DNA from: UBA3206 sp964548855
GTDB taxonomy: Bacteria; Bacillota_I; Bacilli_A; Acholeplasmatales; Anaeroplasmataceae
Assembly: GCA_964548855.1 (NCBI GenBank)
Contig: CAZJSR010000011.1
Span: 1 to 60,602 of the forward strand
DNA length: 60,602 bases
Reading direction: 5' to 3'
Part shown: positions 8,640-18,209 of the stretch, one piece after another
How positions within the stretch are numbered: the stretch's first letter is position 1
Layout: every line of letters begins with the position of its first letter
The notes under the pieces: generated by a model
What the model saw: only the letters and a program-made list of their open reading frames with translations
Database searches by the model: none
What the model was told of the DNA's origin: nothing
Position numbers and translations under genes: made by a program

Positions 8640-11600
8640 ATGAATGATTATAAATATGCCCTAGAAATACTAGAAAAAGAAATAAAAAACATTATAAAAA
8701 ATTCCGATATCCAAGACTATATTTCTGATAAATTAATTAGCGAATTAGATAAAACTATTAAAACTTGTGATAATACATTAAATACTTATTATCATAAAAA
8801 AAACACAATTAATGACGCATTAAAAGAAATAGATAGTAGATATAACAATAATACTAAGGTATTACAAGAAAATAATAATTTACTTAATAAAAAAATAACA
8901 GATGAGAGTATAACTTTAATTAAAGAAATAAAAGAAAACATAAATAATTTAGAAACAACGAAAAACAACACAATTAAAAGATTTAAAGAAGAACAAACAA
9001 ATACTACTTCGCAAACAAATCCATTAGTATATAACCATATTCTAAAAAGAAATAAAATACTTGGTCAATACGCGTTATATAAAAAAAACATTAACAAAAG
9101 GTATGATTCTATTGTAAATAAATTTTCCACTAAAATTGAAGAGAAAAATCAAAATGATTTAGCTCAAAACAATAAATATATGTTTAGATATAATAAAGCC
9201 AATGATTCTATTATAAACAACTTTAATGAGTGTCTAAAAACATCCAAAGAAAAACTTGAACAAATCGAAAAAAGAATCATAACACTTAAAGAAGACTACG
9301 ATTTAAAACTTCTTTCCTTAGAAAAAATATTTAATACTAATGTTATAAATATAAATAAAAACCTTGATTTGACAATTAGTTTAAATAACAATCAATTTGA
9401 ATTAGAAAAAAACGGGATAATTGCACAACAAAAAGAAAATGAAGAAAAAAATAATATTTTAAAATCAAATATCATAAAAGAGTTCATCACAAACATAGAA
9501 AAAAATAATGAGCAAATTGAATTATTAAATAAAAACACAAATAACCATATAAATTTTTATAATAAAGAGTACTTCTTCTTAATATTTAATATTGATAAAG
9601 AAATAAATTCTATTAATAAAAAAAATAAAGAAGAGGAATTAAGAATCAAAAATTTAATAGATGAAAAGAAAATCATATTAAAAAAAATAAATAAAATTAT
9701 TAAAAAGATAAAAGAACATTATAAAACACAATATGATATACTTCAAAATAAAAAAATTATTCTTGAACAAATAAAAAATGATGAAGTGAAAAAAAATGAA
9801 TATATTGAGGAGATTAACAAAGTAACATTTAATAATCAATTGAATATTTTAAGATATAATTTTGAGTATACATTAGATTCTTTAAAAAAAGAAAATAATA
9901 TCAAAATAAAAGAACTTAGAAGTATATATGATAAACAACGTTTAGACATTTTAAAAGAATACAAATTAAAACAAAATGAAATTCAAAAAGATAAAGAAGA
10001 GGTTTTATATAATATAAATTGTATAGAAGATGAAATTGAATATACAAATAAAATCGAACAACAAGTATGTATAAATAATAAAAGTCAAATTGATTATCAA
10101 CTTGAAAAAAATAACATTTATAATTTATTAGAAATTGAAAAAAACAAATTCTTAAAAGAATTTAATCTTTCAAGACTGGATTTATTATCCAATAAAGAAG
10201 ATGAAATATATAATTATCACGAATTCATAGAATTCAGTCAAAGAGATAAAAAAAATACATTAATAAATATTAATATTGAAAGATCTAAAATTGATTTTAA
10301 TCATAATAAAAAAATATTTTCTCTAGAAATTGATGAAGAAATATTAAATGAAGATTATAATAAGAAAAAGAATTCACTTACATTTAATGATTCTATAACA
10401 AAAGTAAAATCCACTTCTACTTATCATTCATTTAATTATCGAAAAGAAGGTTTATTAAATGAATTTGATTTATGTAAAACAGTAAGCCATAATTTAATAT
10501 TATATTCATATTTTATTTGTAATTCAATTGGAAATTACCAACTTAATGAAACTATTATTAGTAAATTATTTAAATTTATTGTTTTTTATATTAAAGAAAT
10601 AATTAATATTTCACATGATAATTCTATTTCAATTATTACAGATCAAATAAATTACGAAACCGGCTCAAAATATTCTTCTTTAGCACAAAGTATAGATGAA
10701 AAATATGAAAGTGATTGTAAATTAACAAACATAAAAAAAGAAAATATAAAAAATACACTTGATAATTATAATAATGCAATAACTAAATTTTATCATGAAA
10801 TAACATTACTTGAAAATGAGAAAACTAGCATAATACAAAAGTTTAAGAAAGAAGAAATTTCAAAATCATTTTATAAAAAAAGTATTTCATCTATCAAACA
10901 AGAAATCAAAAGATATCATAAATTAATAGATAAAAATGAAATTCTCATCGAAAAATTTAAAAAAGATTATAATAGAATTCCTATTATTTTAGCTTCTTTT
11001 AGATATGATATGATGAACAAAAAAAGAAAACTACAAAAATCACAGGATGAAGAAGCTAGTATATTAATAAAATCAAGTGAAGATATTTCATACTTTTATA
11101 GTAATTTTGAAAAGGCAATTTATAATATTTCAATAAACGATGTATCAGATTATCAAACATATATTTATAATACTTCTCTGTTATATAAAAAAATACTTCA
11201 TAAATCACCTGCATATATCAAAGAATATTATACAATAATTGAGAATTTAACTAAGAATGTAACTAAAAAGAATAATAAATTAAAGAAAAATAGTAATAAA
11301 TCATTCTCAAATAACCTTAAAGCAATCAATAAAAATTATGAGAACAGATTATTTGACATTAAACATAAAATAGCTCTTGAGAATAACGAGTATAATGATC
11401 TTGTTAAAGAGAGCAATAGGAAAATTGATGAAACAATTGAACAATATAATAAAATATTTACAAATAAAGAATATGATTATAAAAAGAAATGTGATGAAAT
11501 CGATAATTTAATTATTGATAATTTTAATTCATATTATTCTAAAATTAATTCTACTTCTTCTAATATCGAATTTAATATTTCTGTAATAAATAAAAAACTT

Positions 11601-11942
11601 GATTTATTAGATTTACAAAATAAAAAACAAAATCAAAACTTAACTACTTATTACATTACAAAAAAGAATAATTCATTAAATGATTTAAATTATAAGAAAA
11701 AAATAATTGAACAAAATTTTGCATATATTCCAAATAACTGTAAACTTCAACAAAAAAGAATTGATTTAGTATTAAAAAATGAAATAACTCTATATAATCA
11801 AGACAAAAAAGAATGTCATAATGTTTTTAATAACAATATAAAAAACATCAATAAAGAAACTATTAAAAAGACAAATTATAATCATAATAAAATATTAATA
11901 CTTAATAATATTCTAACAAAAAATAGAAGGCATATTAAATAG
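8640..11942 (+). CDS. Giant coiled-coil protein of unknown function
   Basis: A 1100-residue, very Lys/Asn/Ile/Glu-rich protein that I do not recognise. Nearly the whole length shows heptad-like charged helices (runs such as IKEIKENINNLETTKNN), interrupted near residues 585-690 by a less charged block (STYHSFNYRKEGLLNEFDL ... SYFICNSIGNYQLNE) that could be a small globular or dimerisation part. There is no signal peptide, no membrane segment, no Walker A and no hinge, so it is not an SMC or Rad50 protein. ATG at 8640 follows AAGGAGGT with 7 bases spacing, among the best sites in the window; a GTG three codons earlier would overlap that site. It is one of only two plus-strand genes, has its own near-consensus promoter and ends in a shared terminator. 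A filament or scaffold role is a guess from shape alone. Confidence 0.85.
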   Translation: MNDYKYALEILEKEIKNIIKNSDIQDYISDKLISELDKTIKTCDNTLNTYYHKKNTINDALKEIDSRYNNNTKVLQENNNLLNKKITDESITLIKEIKENINNLETTKNNTIKRFKEEQTNTTSQTNPLVYNHILKRNKILGQYALYKKNINKRYDSIVNKFSTKIEEKNQNDLAQNNKYMFRYNKANDSIINNFNECLKTSKEKLEQIEKRIITLKEDYDLKLLSLEKIFNTNVININKNLDLTISLNNNQFELEKNGIIAQQKENEEKNNILKSNIIKEFITNIEKNNEQIELLNKNTNNHINFYNKEYFFLIFNIDKEINSINKKNKEEELRIKNLIDEKKIILKKINKIIKKIKEHYKTQYDILQNKKIILEQIKNDEVKKNEYIEEINKVTFNNQLNILRYNFEYTLDSLKKENNIKIKELRSIYDKQRLDILKEYKLKQNEIQKDKEEVLYNINCIEDEIEYTNKIEQQVCINNKSQIDYQLEKNNIYNLLEIEKNKFLKEFNLSRLDLLSNKEDEIYNYHEFIEFSQRDKKNTLININIERSKIDFNHNKKIFSLEIDEEILNEDYNKKKNSLTFNDSITKVKSTSTYHSFNYRKEGLLNEFDLCKTVSHNLILYSYFICNSIGNYQLNETIISKLFKFIVFYIKEIINISHDNSISIITDQINYETGSKYSSLAQSIDEKYESDCKLTNIKKENIKNTLDNYNNAITKFYHEITLLENEKTSIIQKFKKEEISKSFYKKSISSIKQEIKRYHKLIDKNEILIEKFKKDYNRIPIILASFRYDMMNKKRKLQKSQDEEASILIKSSEDISYFYSNFEKAIYNISINDVSDYQTYIYNTSLLYKKILHKSPAYIKEYYTIIENLTKNVTKKNNKLKKNSNKSFSNNLKAINKNYENRLFDIKHKIALENNEYNDLVKESNRKIDETIEQYNKIFTNKEYDYKKKCDEIDNLIIDNFNSYYSKINSTSSNIEFNISVINKKLDLLDLQNKKQNQNLTTYYITKKNNSLNDLNYKKKIIEQNFAYIPNNCKLQQKRIDLVLKNEITLYNQDKKECHNVFNNNIKNINKETIKKTNYNHNKILILNNILTKNRRHIK

Positions 11943-11954
11943 CCTTCTATTTTT
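11917..11954. terminator. Bidirectional terminator between coiled-coil gene and rluD
   Basis: A 12-bp stem AAAATAGAAGGC/GCCTTCTATTTT (11920-11931 with 11942-11953) around a 10-base loop, with U-runs on both strands. The stop codons of both convergent genes (11940-11942 and 11949-11947) lie inside it. Confidence 0.9.
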
Positions 11955-12849
11955 CTAATGTATCAAGATAATCTTTAAAATATTTTGGAAGTTCACTATG
12001 AAATTCCATATATTCATTCGTTTCAGGATGAACAAATCCTAAAGTTTTTGCATGAAGATATTGTCCAGTTGGACTAATTAATTTTTTAACTCCATATTGT
12101 GGGTCACCAACAAGAGGATGACCAATATATTTCATATGTACCCTAATTTGATGAGTTCTTCCTGTTTCTAACTTAAATTCAACTAATGTGAATTTTTTAT
12201 ATCTTTCAATTACTCTAAAATTAGTAACAGCTCTTTTGCCATCTTTTAAAACTGCCATTTTTTTTCTGTCATTAGGATCTCTACCTATGGGTGCATCAAT
12301 GCGCCCTTTTTCTTCTTCTATTACACCAGTAACAAGACCTACGTATAAACGATTTACAGTATGTTCTTTTAATTGTGAAGATAATTTTTCATGAGCTTTA
12401 TCATTTTTAGCAACCATTAAAAGACCTGATGTATCCTTATCAATTCTATGAACAATTCCAGGTCTAATTTCACCTTTAATTCCACTTAAATCATCAAGTT
12501 CATATAAAAGTCCGTTAACAAGTGTATTATCATAATTACCACATGCAGGATGAACAACTAGACCTGTGGGCTTTTCAACAACTGCCACAGAAGAATCTTC
12601 ATATACTATATCTAGGTTAAGATCTAACGCTTTAAGTTCCGTTTCTCTTTCTTCTTTTGTTTTAAGAGTTATAGAATCATTTAGATTGGTGATATATGAT
12701 GGCTTAACAACTTCTCCATTAACAAGAACATTACCTTCATTAATTAAATTAGTTAAAACAGTACGTGACATATCGTTATTTAATTGTTTTAATGCTTTAT
12801 CAAGTCTAATACCAACTAATTCTTCTTTAATTATATAATCATATGTCAT
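11947..12849 (-). CDS. rluD: 23S rRNA pseudouridine synthase, RluD family
   Basis: A 300-residue pseudouridine synthase expected to modify helix 69 of 23S rRNA. An N-terminal S4 RNA-binding domain (VGIRLDKALKQL to NGEVVKPSY) precedes the catalytic RluA-type domain with PGIVHRIDKDTSGLLMVAK, where the HRxDxxTSG motif holds the catalytic Asp, and a final GRTHQIRVHMKYIGHPLVGD. The start at 12849 is chosen over in-frame ATGs at 12858 and 12891 because GAAAGGA precedes it at good spacing. It overlaps the end of lspA by 11 bases, the usual lspA-rluD pairing in Bacillota. The exact paralogue (RluD or another RluA-family member) cannot be fixed from sequence alone. Confidence 0.93.
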   Translation of the reverse strand: MTYDYIIKEELVGIRLDKALKQLNNDMSRTVLTNLINEGNVLVNGEVVKPSYITNLNDSITLKTKEERETELKALDLNLDIVYEDSSVAVVEKPTGLVVHPACGNYDNTLVNGLLYELDDLSGIKGEIRPGIVHRIDKDTSGLLMVAKNDKAHEKLSSQLKEHTVNRLYVGLVTGVIEEEKGRIDAPIGRDPNDRKKMAVLKDGKRAVTNFRVIERYKKFTLVEFKLETGRTHQIRVHMKYIGHPLVGDPQYGVKKLISPTGQYLHAKTLGFVHPETNEYMEFHSELPKYFKDYLDTLEK

Positions 12850-13339
12850 TTTTTTCATCCTTTCTTTTATCCATAAAAAATAGCATATCAATAATTAATA
12901 AAATAACTCCTATTACTAAAAATGAATCTGCTAAGTTAAAAACAGGAAATGAATAAGAACCAAAGTTAAATCCGAGCATATCAATTACACCTTTACGTTG
13001 GTTAATTGATGTTAAAAATCTATCAACTAAATTTCCAACTGCACCACCTAAAATCATTCCAAGTGAAATAGCATATAATTTCATCTTCTTAAAACTTTTA
13101 ACCGTATTAACAATTATCAAACCAACAACAACAGAAGCCACAATACTTATAACACAAAGAATAACGGTATTATCACTAAAAAAACTCCATGCAGCACCTG
13201 TATTATATGTTTTTGTTATATAGAAAAAATTAGGTATTACAAAATGTGTTTCTTGAAATAAATAAGTAATTTCTATAATAAGTTTTGATAATTGATCTAA
13301 AAACAAAACTAATGCCGCAACTATAAAAGCAATCCACAT
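12839..13339 (-). CDS. lspA: Lipoprotein signal peptidase
   Basis: A 166-residue, four-helix membrane aspartyl protease that removes signal peptides from prolipoproteins; the window's own lipoprotein peptidase at 607-2208 would be a substrate. Visible family motifs are DQLSKLIIE in helix 1, KTYNTGAAWSF, GGAVGNLVDRF with the first catalytic Asp and FPVFNLADSFLVIGV with the second. Length is normal. AGGAGAA precedes the ATG. Downstream rluD starts inside its last codons. Confidence 0.96.
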   Translation of the reverse strand: MWIAFIVAALVLFLDQLSKLIIEITYLFQETHFVIPNFFYITKTYNTGAAWSFFSDNTVILCVISIVASVVVGLIIVNTVKSFKKMKLYAISLGMILGGAVGNLVDRFLTSINQRKGVIDMLGFNFGSYSFPVFNLADSFLVIGVILLIIDMLFFMDKRKDEKNDI

Positions 13340-13353
13340 AATAACATTCTCCT

Positions 13354-13710
13354 TTATCTCATAATTAAGTAAATAATAAAAACTACTGCCCCAATAATTA
13401 ATGGATATAATAAATTTAATATATATACTTTGTATATTATATCTTCTTTTGTTAAATCCGCTTTTTTCTTGTACACATCAAAACAAAATTTTGTAAATAA
13501 CAAAGTTAAAATAAAAGCTAAAATCCAAAGAAATATAACTAAAAATATTTCAAGTTCATAAAAAATTTCAAGTAATTGAATTGTCATAAGTATAAATGGA
13601 AATATAAAAAATAATGCCAAAAAGAAACTTGAAATTCTAGTTATTATTCTTTCTTTTTTAGTAGTTTTTGATTCTATTTTATCTAAAACTTTAAAAGCAT
13701 CATTAAACAT
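13354..13710 (-). CDS. Small membrane protein of unknown function
   Basis: 118 residues: a charged cytoplasmic N-terminus (FNDAFKVLDKIESKTTKKER) and three hydrophobic segments at about 30-50, 55-78 and 95-117. No motif is recognised. It overlaps the end of the SepM-like protease gene by 8 bases and lies 14 bases before lspA, so it is translated within the operon. Position between a membrane-anchored protease and the lipoprotein peptidase hints at a membrane-protein context, nothing more. Confidence 0.75.
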   Translation of the reverse strand: MFNDAFKVLDKIESKTTKKERIITRISSFFLALFFIFPFILMTIQLLEIFYELEIFLVIFLWILAFILTLLFTKFCFDVYKKKADLTKEDIIYKVYILNLLYPLIIGAVVFIIYLIMR

Positions 13711-14698
13711 TTTTTAATACCTCCAAAGCCTCATTAAAAGTAGAAACTTTAAAAATCTTCATTTTTTTATGCCCTTTTATTTTTAAATATTTATTATAGG
13801 CATCTTTATAATTTTCTTCTGGGCACAAGAAAACTTGACATCCGTTTTTAAAAGCCGCAATAACCTTTTGTTCTATACCGCCAATTGCTCCAACATTTCC
13901 GTTCACATCAATTGTACCAGTACCACAAACTACATTTCCTTTTGTTATATCTTCTTCTATTAATTTATTATATATACTTAAACTTTGAAGAAGACCTGCA
14001 CTAGGACCTAAAGATGTAGTCTTATTAAGTTTTAATTTTGGATAAATCGTATCATAATTTATATTATATTTACAATAATATGATATCTTAGAGTATTCAT
14101 TAATAACTATTTCATGTTCTTTATTATCTCTTCTTACTTTAACCTTAGAACCAACTTTAAATTCTTCTTTAATAGCCGCCAGAAATTTTTCTTCATCTGA
14201 GTTATCTATATCATTAATTTTTTCAATTATATCTCCTAATTTAAATGGATTATTATCTTTAATATAATAATTTACAATTATTCCTTCAAACTTATAATCA
14301 ATATTAATTTTTTCATCATTTATAGATGCCATTTTATAACCATTAATTATTGATGCCTCAATTGATTGATTCTTTTGTATAACACCCATTTGATATAATT
14401 CTTCATCCTTAAAAGATGAATAATTATTATTAAGTTTTGAAATAGTTGCATCAGAATCTAGTGATGCAGCAAACTTTTGAAAAACACTTGCGTTATCTTT
14501 AGAATAAACGAATATAGAATTAAAACTTCCATTTTCCTTATAAGCGTTATCTATTGATATAAAATTTGATACGTTTGATATATCACCAGTAGTTGTAACA
14601 CTATAGCTAACTCTCTTAAAACATAAAATACATATTGTAATAAAGAATAGAAGATAAATTATTATTAAAAATTTATATTTATTTATTAGTATCTTCAT
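13703..14698 (-). CDS. Membrane-anchored PDZ/Lon-type serine protease (SepM/YlbL family)
   Basis: 331 residues: an N-terminal membrane anchor (residues ~8-27), an extracytoplasmic region with a PDZ-like part near 150-200 (PFKLGDIIEKINDID ... GSKVKVRR) and a C-terminal Lon-type S16 domain. The catalytic dyad is visible as Ser233 in GPSAG and Lys278 in EQKVIAA. SepM in streptococci trims a secreted peptide pheromone; YlbL in Bacillus relates to DNA damage recovery. The natural target here is unknown. The ATG at 14698 lies inside the 3' end of the dCMP deaminase gene (20-base overlap) with AAGGG upstream. Confidence 0.88.
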   Translation of the reverse strand: MKILINKYKFLIIIYLLFFITICILCFKRVSYSVTTTGDISNVSNFISIDNAYKENGSFNSIFVYSKDNASVFQKFAASLDSDATISKLNNNYSSFKDEELYQMGVIQKNQSIEASIINGYKMASINDEKINIDYKFEGIIVNYYIKDNNPFKLGDIIEKINDIDNSDEEKFLAAIKEEFKVGSKVKVRRDNKEHEIVINEYSKISYYCKYNINYDTIYPKLKLNKTTSLGPSAGLLQSLSIYNKLIEEDITKGNVVCGTGTIDVNGNVGAIGGIEQKVIAAFKNGCQVFLCPEENYKDAYNKYLKIKGHKKMKIFKVSTFNEALEVLKNV

Positions 14699-15167
14699 TT
14701 AAATCTACCCTTATAGATTTTCCTAACTTTTCATATATAACATTACATGCATCAAACATTCTTCTTGATGCAATATTACCTGGAGTATCTTTATATTTAT
14801 CTTCCATAAAAATTATTTTTTTTATTCCGGATTGAATAATTAATTTTGCACATTCATTACAAGGAAATAATGTTACATATAATGTTGAACCATCTAATTT
14901 TTCAGTTGAATTTAATATAGCGTTTGGTTCAGCATGAACAACATAGGGATATTTTGTATCAAGTTCATCCAAATTCTTATCATTTGCCCATGGAAAATCT
15001 AGGTCATTACAACCGCAAGGAAGTCCATTATATCCAATTCCTATTATTCTTTTTTTACCATTAACTATACATGCACCTACTTTAGTATTAGGGTCTTTAC
15101 TTCTCTTAGCACTAAGACATGCAACACCCATAAAATAGTCATCCCATGAAATATAGTTTTTATCCAT
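14679..15167 (-). CDS. dCMP deaminase (ComEB-like)
   Basis: 162 residues of the zinc-dependent cytidine/deoxycytidylate deaminase family. The catalytic signature is complete: HAEPNAIL (zinc His and proton-shuttling Glu) and PCNECAKLIIQSGI (two zinc Cys). An additional CGCNDLDFPW segment near residue 50 fits dCMP deaminases. It would convert dCMP to dUMP for thymidylate synthesis. It follows aspS by 8 bases and overlaps the SepM-like gene. In Bacillus the orthologue comEB lies in the competence operon comE; here it is in a housekeeping operon. Confidence 0.92.
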   Translation of the reverse strand: MDKNYISWDDYFMGVACLSAKRSKDPNTKVGACIVNGKKRIIGIGYNGLPCGCNDLDFPWANDKNLDELDTKYPYVVHAEPNAILNSTEKLDGSTLYVTLFPCNECAKLIIQSGIKKIIFMEDKYKDTPGNIASRRMFDACNVIYEKLGKSIRVDLNEDTNK

Positions 15168-15175
15168 TATATCAC

Positions 15176-16897
15176 CTAGTCCTTTAAACTTATATGAACA
15201 TCATCTAATTGTTCTTGTTCAACTCTAGAAGGTGCTTCCATCATTAAATCAACACCATTTAATGTTTTAGGGAATGCAATAACATCACGAATATTATCTG
15301 TCTTTGTCATACACATAACAATTCTTTCAAGACCTAGCCCAATACCACCCATAGGAGGAGTACCATATTTTAATGCTTCAATAAAGAATCCAAAGCGATA
15401 CTTAGCTTCACTTTCTGATATACCAATTACATCAAACATTTTTGATTGTAATTCTTGATTATATATACGAAGAGAACCACTTCCAAGCTCATAACCGTTC
15501 AGTACTATATCATATGCATCGGCGTAACAATTTTTAGGATCAGTTTCTAATAAATCTATACATTCTTTTTTAGGTGATGAGAATGGATTTGTAGTAACTT
15601 CATACTTTCCTAAATCCTCGTTATATTCAAAAATCGGGAAATCTGTAACCCATAAGAATTTAAAATCATCTGGATCGCATAAGTTTAAATCCTTCGCAAC
15701 AAGTTTACGTAATGCACCTAAAGCTTGATTAACAATATTAAGTTTATCAGCAATTACAAAAACTATATCACCATTTGTAAGTTCTAATTGTTTAATAGTA
15801 TTAAGTTTATCTTCATCTGTTAAAAATTTAACAAAAGATCCTGTTAGTTCATTATTTTCATATTTTAAATAGGCTAGTCCATTAGCGTGATTAACCTTCA
15901 TAATACGTGTAAATTCATCTATTTGCTTTCTAGTATATGTAGCATTTGCTTTAATACATTTTACTGCTTCTTGTGATGCCATAAAAGGGACATTCTTAAA
16001 TAAATCCTTTACATCCATAAGATGCATATCAAATCTTAAATCTGGTTTATCACTACCATATTTATTCATAGCTTCATTATATGTCATTCTTATGAAAGGT
16101 GTTTCAATATCTTTATTTAAAACTTTCTTAAATAAGTATTTAAATAATCCTTCAATTATTTCTTGAATTTCTCTATCATTTAAAAATGATGTTTCAATAT
16201 CAATTTGATTAAACTCTAATTGACGGTCAGCTCTTAAGTCTTCGTCACGGAAACATTTAGCAATTTGAAAATAACGTTCAAATCCTGCAACCATATATAA
16301 TTGTTTAAAAATTTGTGGTGATTGAGGAAGAGCGTAAAATTCTCCTTTATGTAGGCGTGAAGGAACTAAGAAATCTCTTGCACCTTCTGGCGTTGATTTT
16401 GCTAGAATAGGAGTTTCAAGTTCTAAGAATTCCTTTTCAACTAAATACTCCCTTATAGCGTTTGTAATTTTTGATTTCATTATTAAATAATTTTGCATCA
16501 CTGGTCTACGTAAATCAAGATAACGATATTTTAATCTTGTATCTTCAAGTGCATCTGTCTTATCTGCAATAATAATTGGAGGTTGATTAGCAGTATTTAA
16601 AACTTCTAATTCTAATGCTATAACCTCGATATCTCCCGTTTTTATATTTGGATTTTTATTTGTTCTTTCGCAAACAGTCCCTTTAACATATACAACATAT
16701 TCATTTTTTAAAGAAACTGCTGTTTCATAATTAGAATTGTCGGGATTTACAATAATTTGAGTAATTCCTGTTTTATCACGTAAATCAATAAACACAAGAC
16801 CACCTAAATCTCTTTTTTTCGCAACCCATCCTTTAAGTTCTACTATTTGTCCGACATTTTCAATTCTTAAATTTCCATTATAATGTGTTCTATTCAT
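15176..16897 (-). CDS. aspS: Aspartyl-tRNA synthetase
   Basis: Class II synthetase charging tRNA-Asp; 573 residues. The N-terminal OB fold binds the anticodon (VELKGWVAKKRDLGGLVFIDLRDKTG). Motif 2 (FRDEDLRADRQLEFNQID) and motif 3 (GIGLGLERIVM) are clear, with the bacterial GAD insertion between. The start is taken at 16897, where AAAGGTGAAT precedes ATG; a GTG nine bases earlier would overlap the hisS stop. One base separates it from hisS, the usual hisS-aspS pairing. Whether it also charges tRNA-Asn depends on genes outside the window. Confidence 0.97.
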   Translation of the reverse strand: MNRTHYNGNLRIENVGQIVELKGWVAKKRDLGGLVFIDLRDKTGITQIIVNPDNSNYETAVSLKNEYVVYVKGTVCERTNKNPNIKTGDIEVIALELEVLNTANQPPIIIADKTDALEDTRLKYRYLDLRRPVMQNYLIMKSKITNAIREYLVEKEFLELETPILAKSTPEGARDFLVPSRLHKGEFYALPQSPQIFKQLYMVAGFERYFQIAKCFRDEDLRADRQLEFNQIDIETSFLNDREIQEIIEGLFKYLFKKVLNKDIETPFIRMTYNEAMNKYGSDKPDLRFDMHLMDVKDLFKNVPFMASQEAVKCIKANATYTRKQIDEFTRIMKVNHANGLAYLKYENNELTGSFVKFLTDEDKLNTIKQLELTNGDIVFVIADKLNIVNQALGALRKLVAKDLNLCDPDDFKFLWVTDFPIFEYNEDLGKYEVTTNPFSSPKKECIDLLETDPKNCYADAYDIVLNGYELGSGSLRIYNQELQSKMFDVIGISESEAKYRFGFFIEALKYGTPPMGGIGLGLERIVMCMTKTDNIRDVIAFPKTLNGVDLMMEAPSRVEQEQLDDVHISLKD

Positions 16898-16898
16898 T

Positions 16899-18209
16899 TT
16901 ATTCACCTTTCTTATTATTGCATTTATGACATGTTGAATTTTTTGTTAAATCATCAATAATATATTGTTTTAACGTATCAATTCTAACTGTTTCTTGTAA
17001 ACCAGTTTTATTATTTTTAACATTTATTACAGAGTTTTCTAATTCAGTATCTCCTAGTATTGCAGTATATAATGAATTATATTTATCCGCTAATTTAAAT
17101 TGAGCTTTTAAAGATTTATTACCATAATCCATATCAGTAATCAAACCTGACATTCTACAAGAATTCATCAATTTTGAAGCAACTTCTTGTGCTTTATCAC
17201 CTAAAGCAATTATAAATAAATGATTATTCGGTTCTGATGAAATATTTTTCCCTTCACTTTCTAATGCAAACAGTAATCTTTCCATTCCAAACGCAAGACC
17301 ACATGCTGGAGTATCTTGTCCACCTAATTGTTTAATTAAATTATTATATCTTCCACCTGCACATATAACATTTTGTGCACCTAATTGTTCACAATCAACT
17401 TCAATTTCAAAAACAGTATATGTATAATAATCAAGACCTCTAACTAAAGTCTCATCTACTTCATAATTAATATTCATATTATCAAGTGCATTTAAAACTT
17501 GAGCAAAATGATTTTTACTCTCTAGATTTAAATAATCAGAAATTTTAGGTGCATTTTTAAAGAAGTCTTTATCTCTATCTACTTTACAATCTAAAATTCT
17601 AAGAGGATTTTTATGAAGTCTATTTAAACAATCACTACATAACTCATCAGTGTATTTTTCGAAATAATTAATTAACACCTCACGGTATGCATTTCTTGAA
17701 ATTTCATCACCAATTGTATTAATTTTTACTTTTATACCACCTAAATCAAATTCCTTTATTACCGCAACAGCACAGGCAATAACTTCCGCATCCATTAAAG
17801 GACTATTTGATCCTAAAGATTCAATTCCAAATTGATGAAATTGTCTTTGTCTTCCTCTTTGAGCTCTTTCATATCTAAACATAGGTCCCATATAGAATAA
17901 TTTTGATACAGGATTTTCTACATATAATTTATTTTCAATAAAACTTCTAGCCACACCTGCAGTACCTTCTGGTCTTAATGTATTACCTCTTCCACCTCTA
18001 TCAGTAAAATCATATGTTTCTTTTGTTACCATATCAGATACATCATTCGCATCTCTATGGAATAATTCTTTTGATTCGAATATAGGTGTTCTAATTTCTT
18101 TAAAATTATAAAGTCTACAAACTTTTCTAATTTTCTCTTCTAATTTCACCCATTTTATTGACTCTCCTGGAATAATATCTACAGTTCCTTTTGGTTTATT
18201 TATTGCCAT
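16899..18209 (-). CDS. hisS: Histidyl-tRNA synthetase
   Basis: 436-residue class II synthetase. Motif 1 (FKEIRTPIFE), motif 2 (TLRPEGTAGVARSF and FRYERAQRGRQRQFHQFG) and the histidine-specific motifs (LVRGLDYYTYTVFEI, AGGRYNNL and ACGLAFGMERLL) are all present, followed by the anticodon-binding domain. The C-terminus carries an extra CHKCNNKKGE with CxxC, a tail not usual for HisRS. GAGG precedes the ATG, which overlaps the acetyltransferase gene by 10 bases. I see no T-box leader upstream of this operon. Confidence 0.97.
   Translation of the reverse strand: MAINKPKGTVDIIPGESIKWVKLEEKIRKVCRLYNFKEIRTPIFESKELFHRDANDVSDMVTKETYDFTDRGGRGNTLRPEGTAGVARSFIENKLYVENPVSKLFYMGPMFRYERAQRGRQRQFHQFGIESLGSNSPLMDAEVIACAVAVIKEFDLGGIKVKINTIGDEISRNAYREVLINYFEKYTDELCSDCLNRLHKNPLRILDCKVDRDKDFFKNAPKISDYLNLESKNHFAQVLNALDNMNINYEVDETLVRGLDYYTYTVFEIEVDCEQLGAQNVICAGGRYNNLIKQLGGQDTPACGLAFGMERLLFALESEGKNISSEPNNHLFIIALGDKAQEVASKLMNSCRMSGLITDMDYGNKSLKAQFKLADKYNSLYTAILGDTELENSVINVKNNKTGLQETVRIDTLKQYIIDDLTKNSTCHKCNNKKGE

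Noticed and set aside
8640..11942. SMC/Rad50-type ATPase
   Set aside because: Despite the long coiled coil there is no Walker A, signature or Walker B motif at either end.
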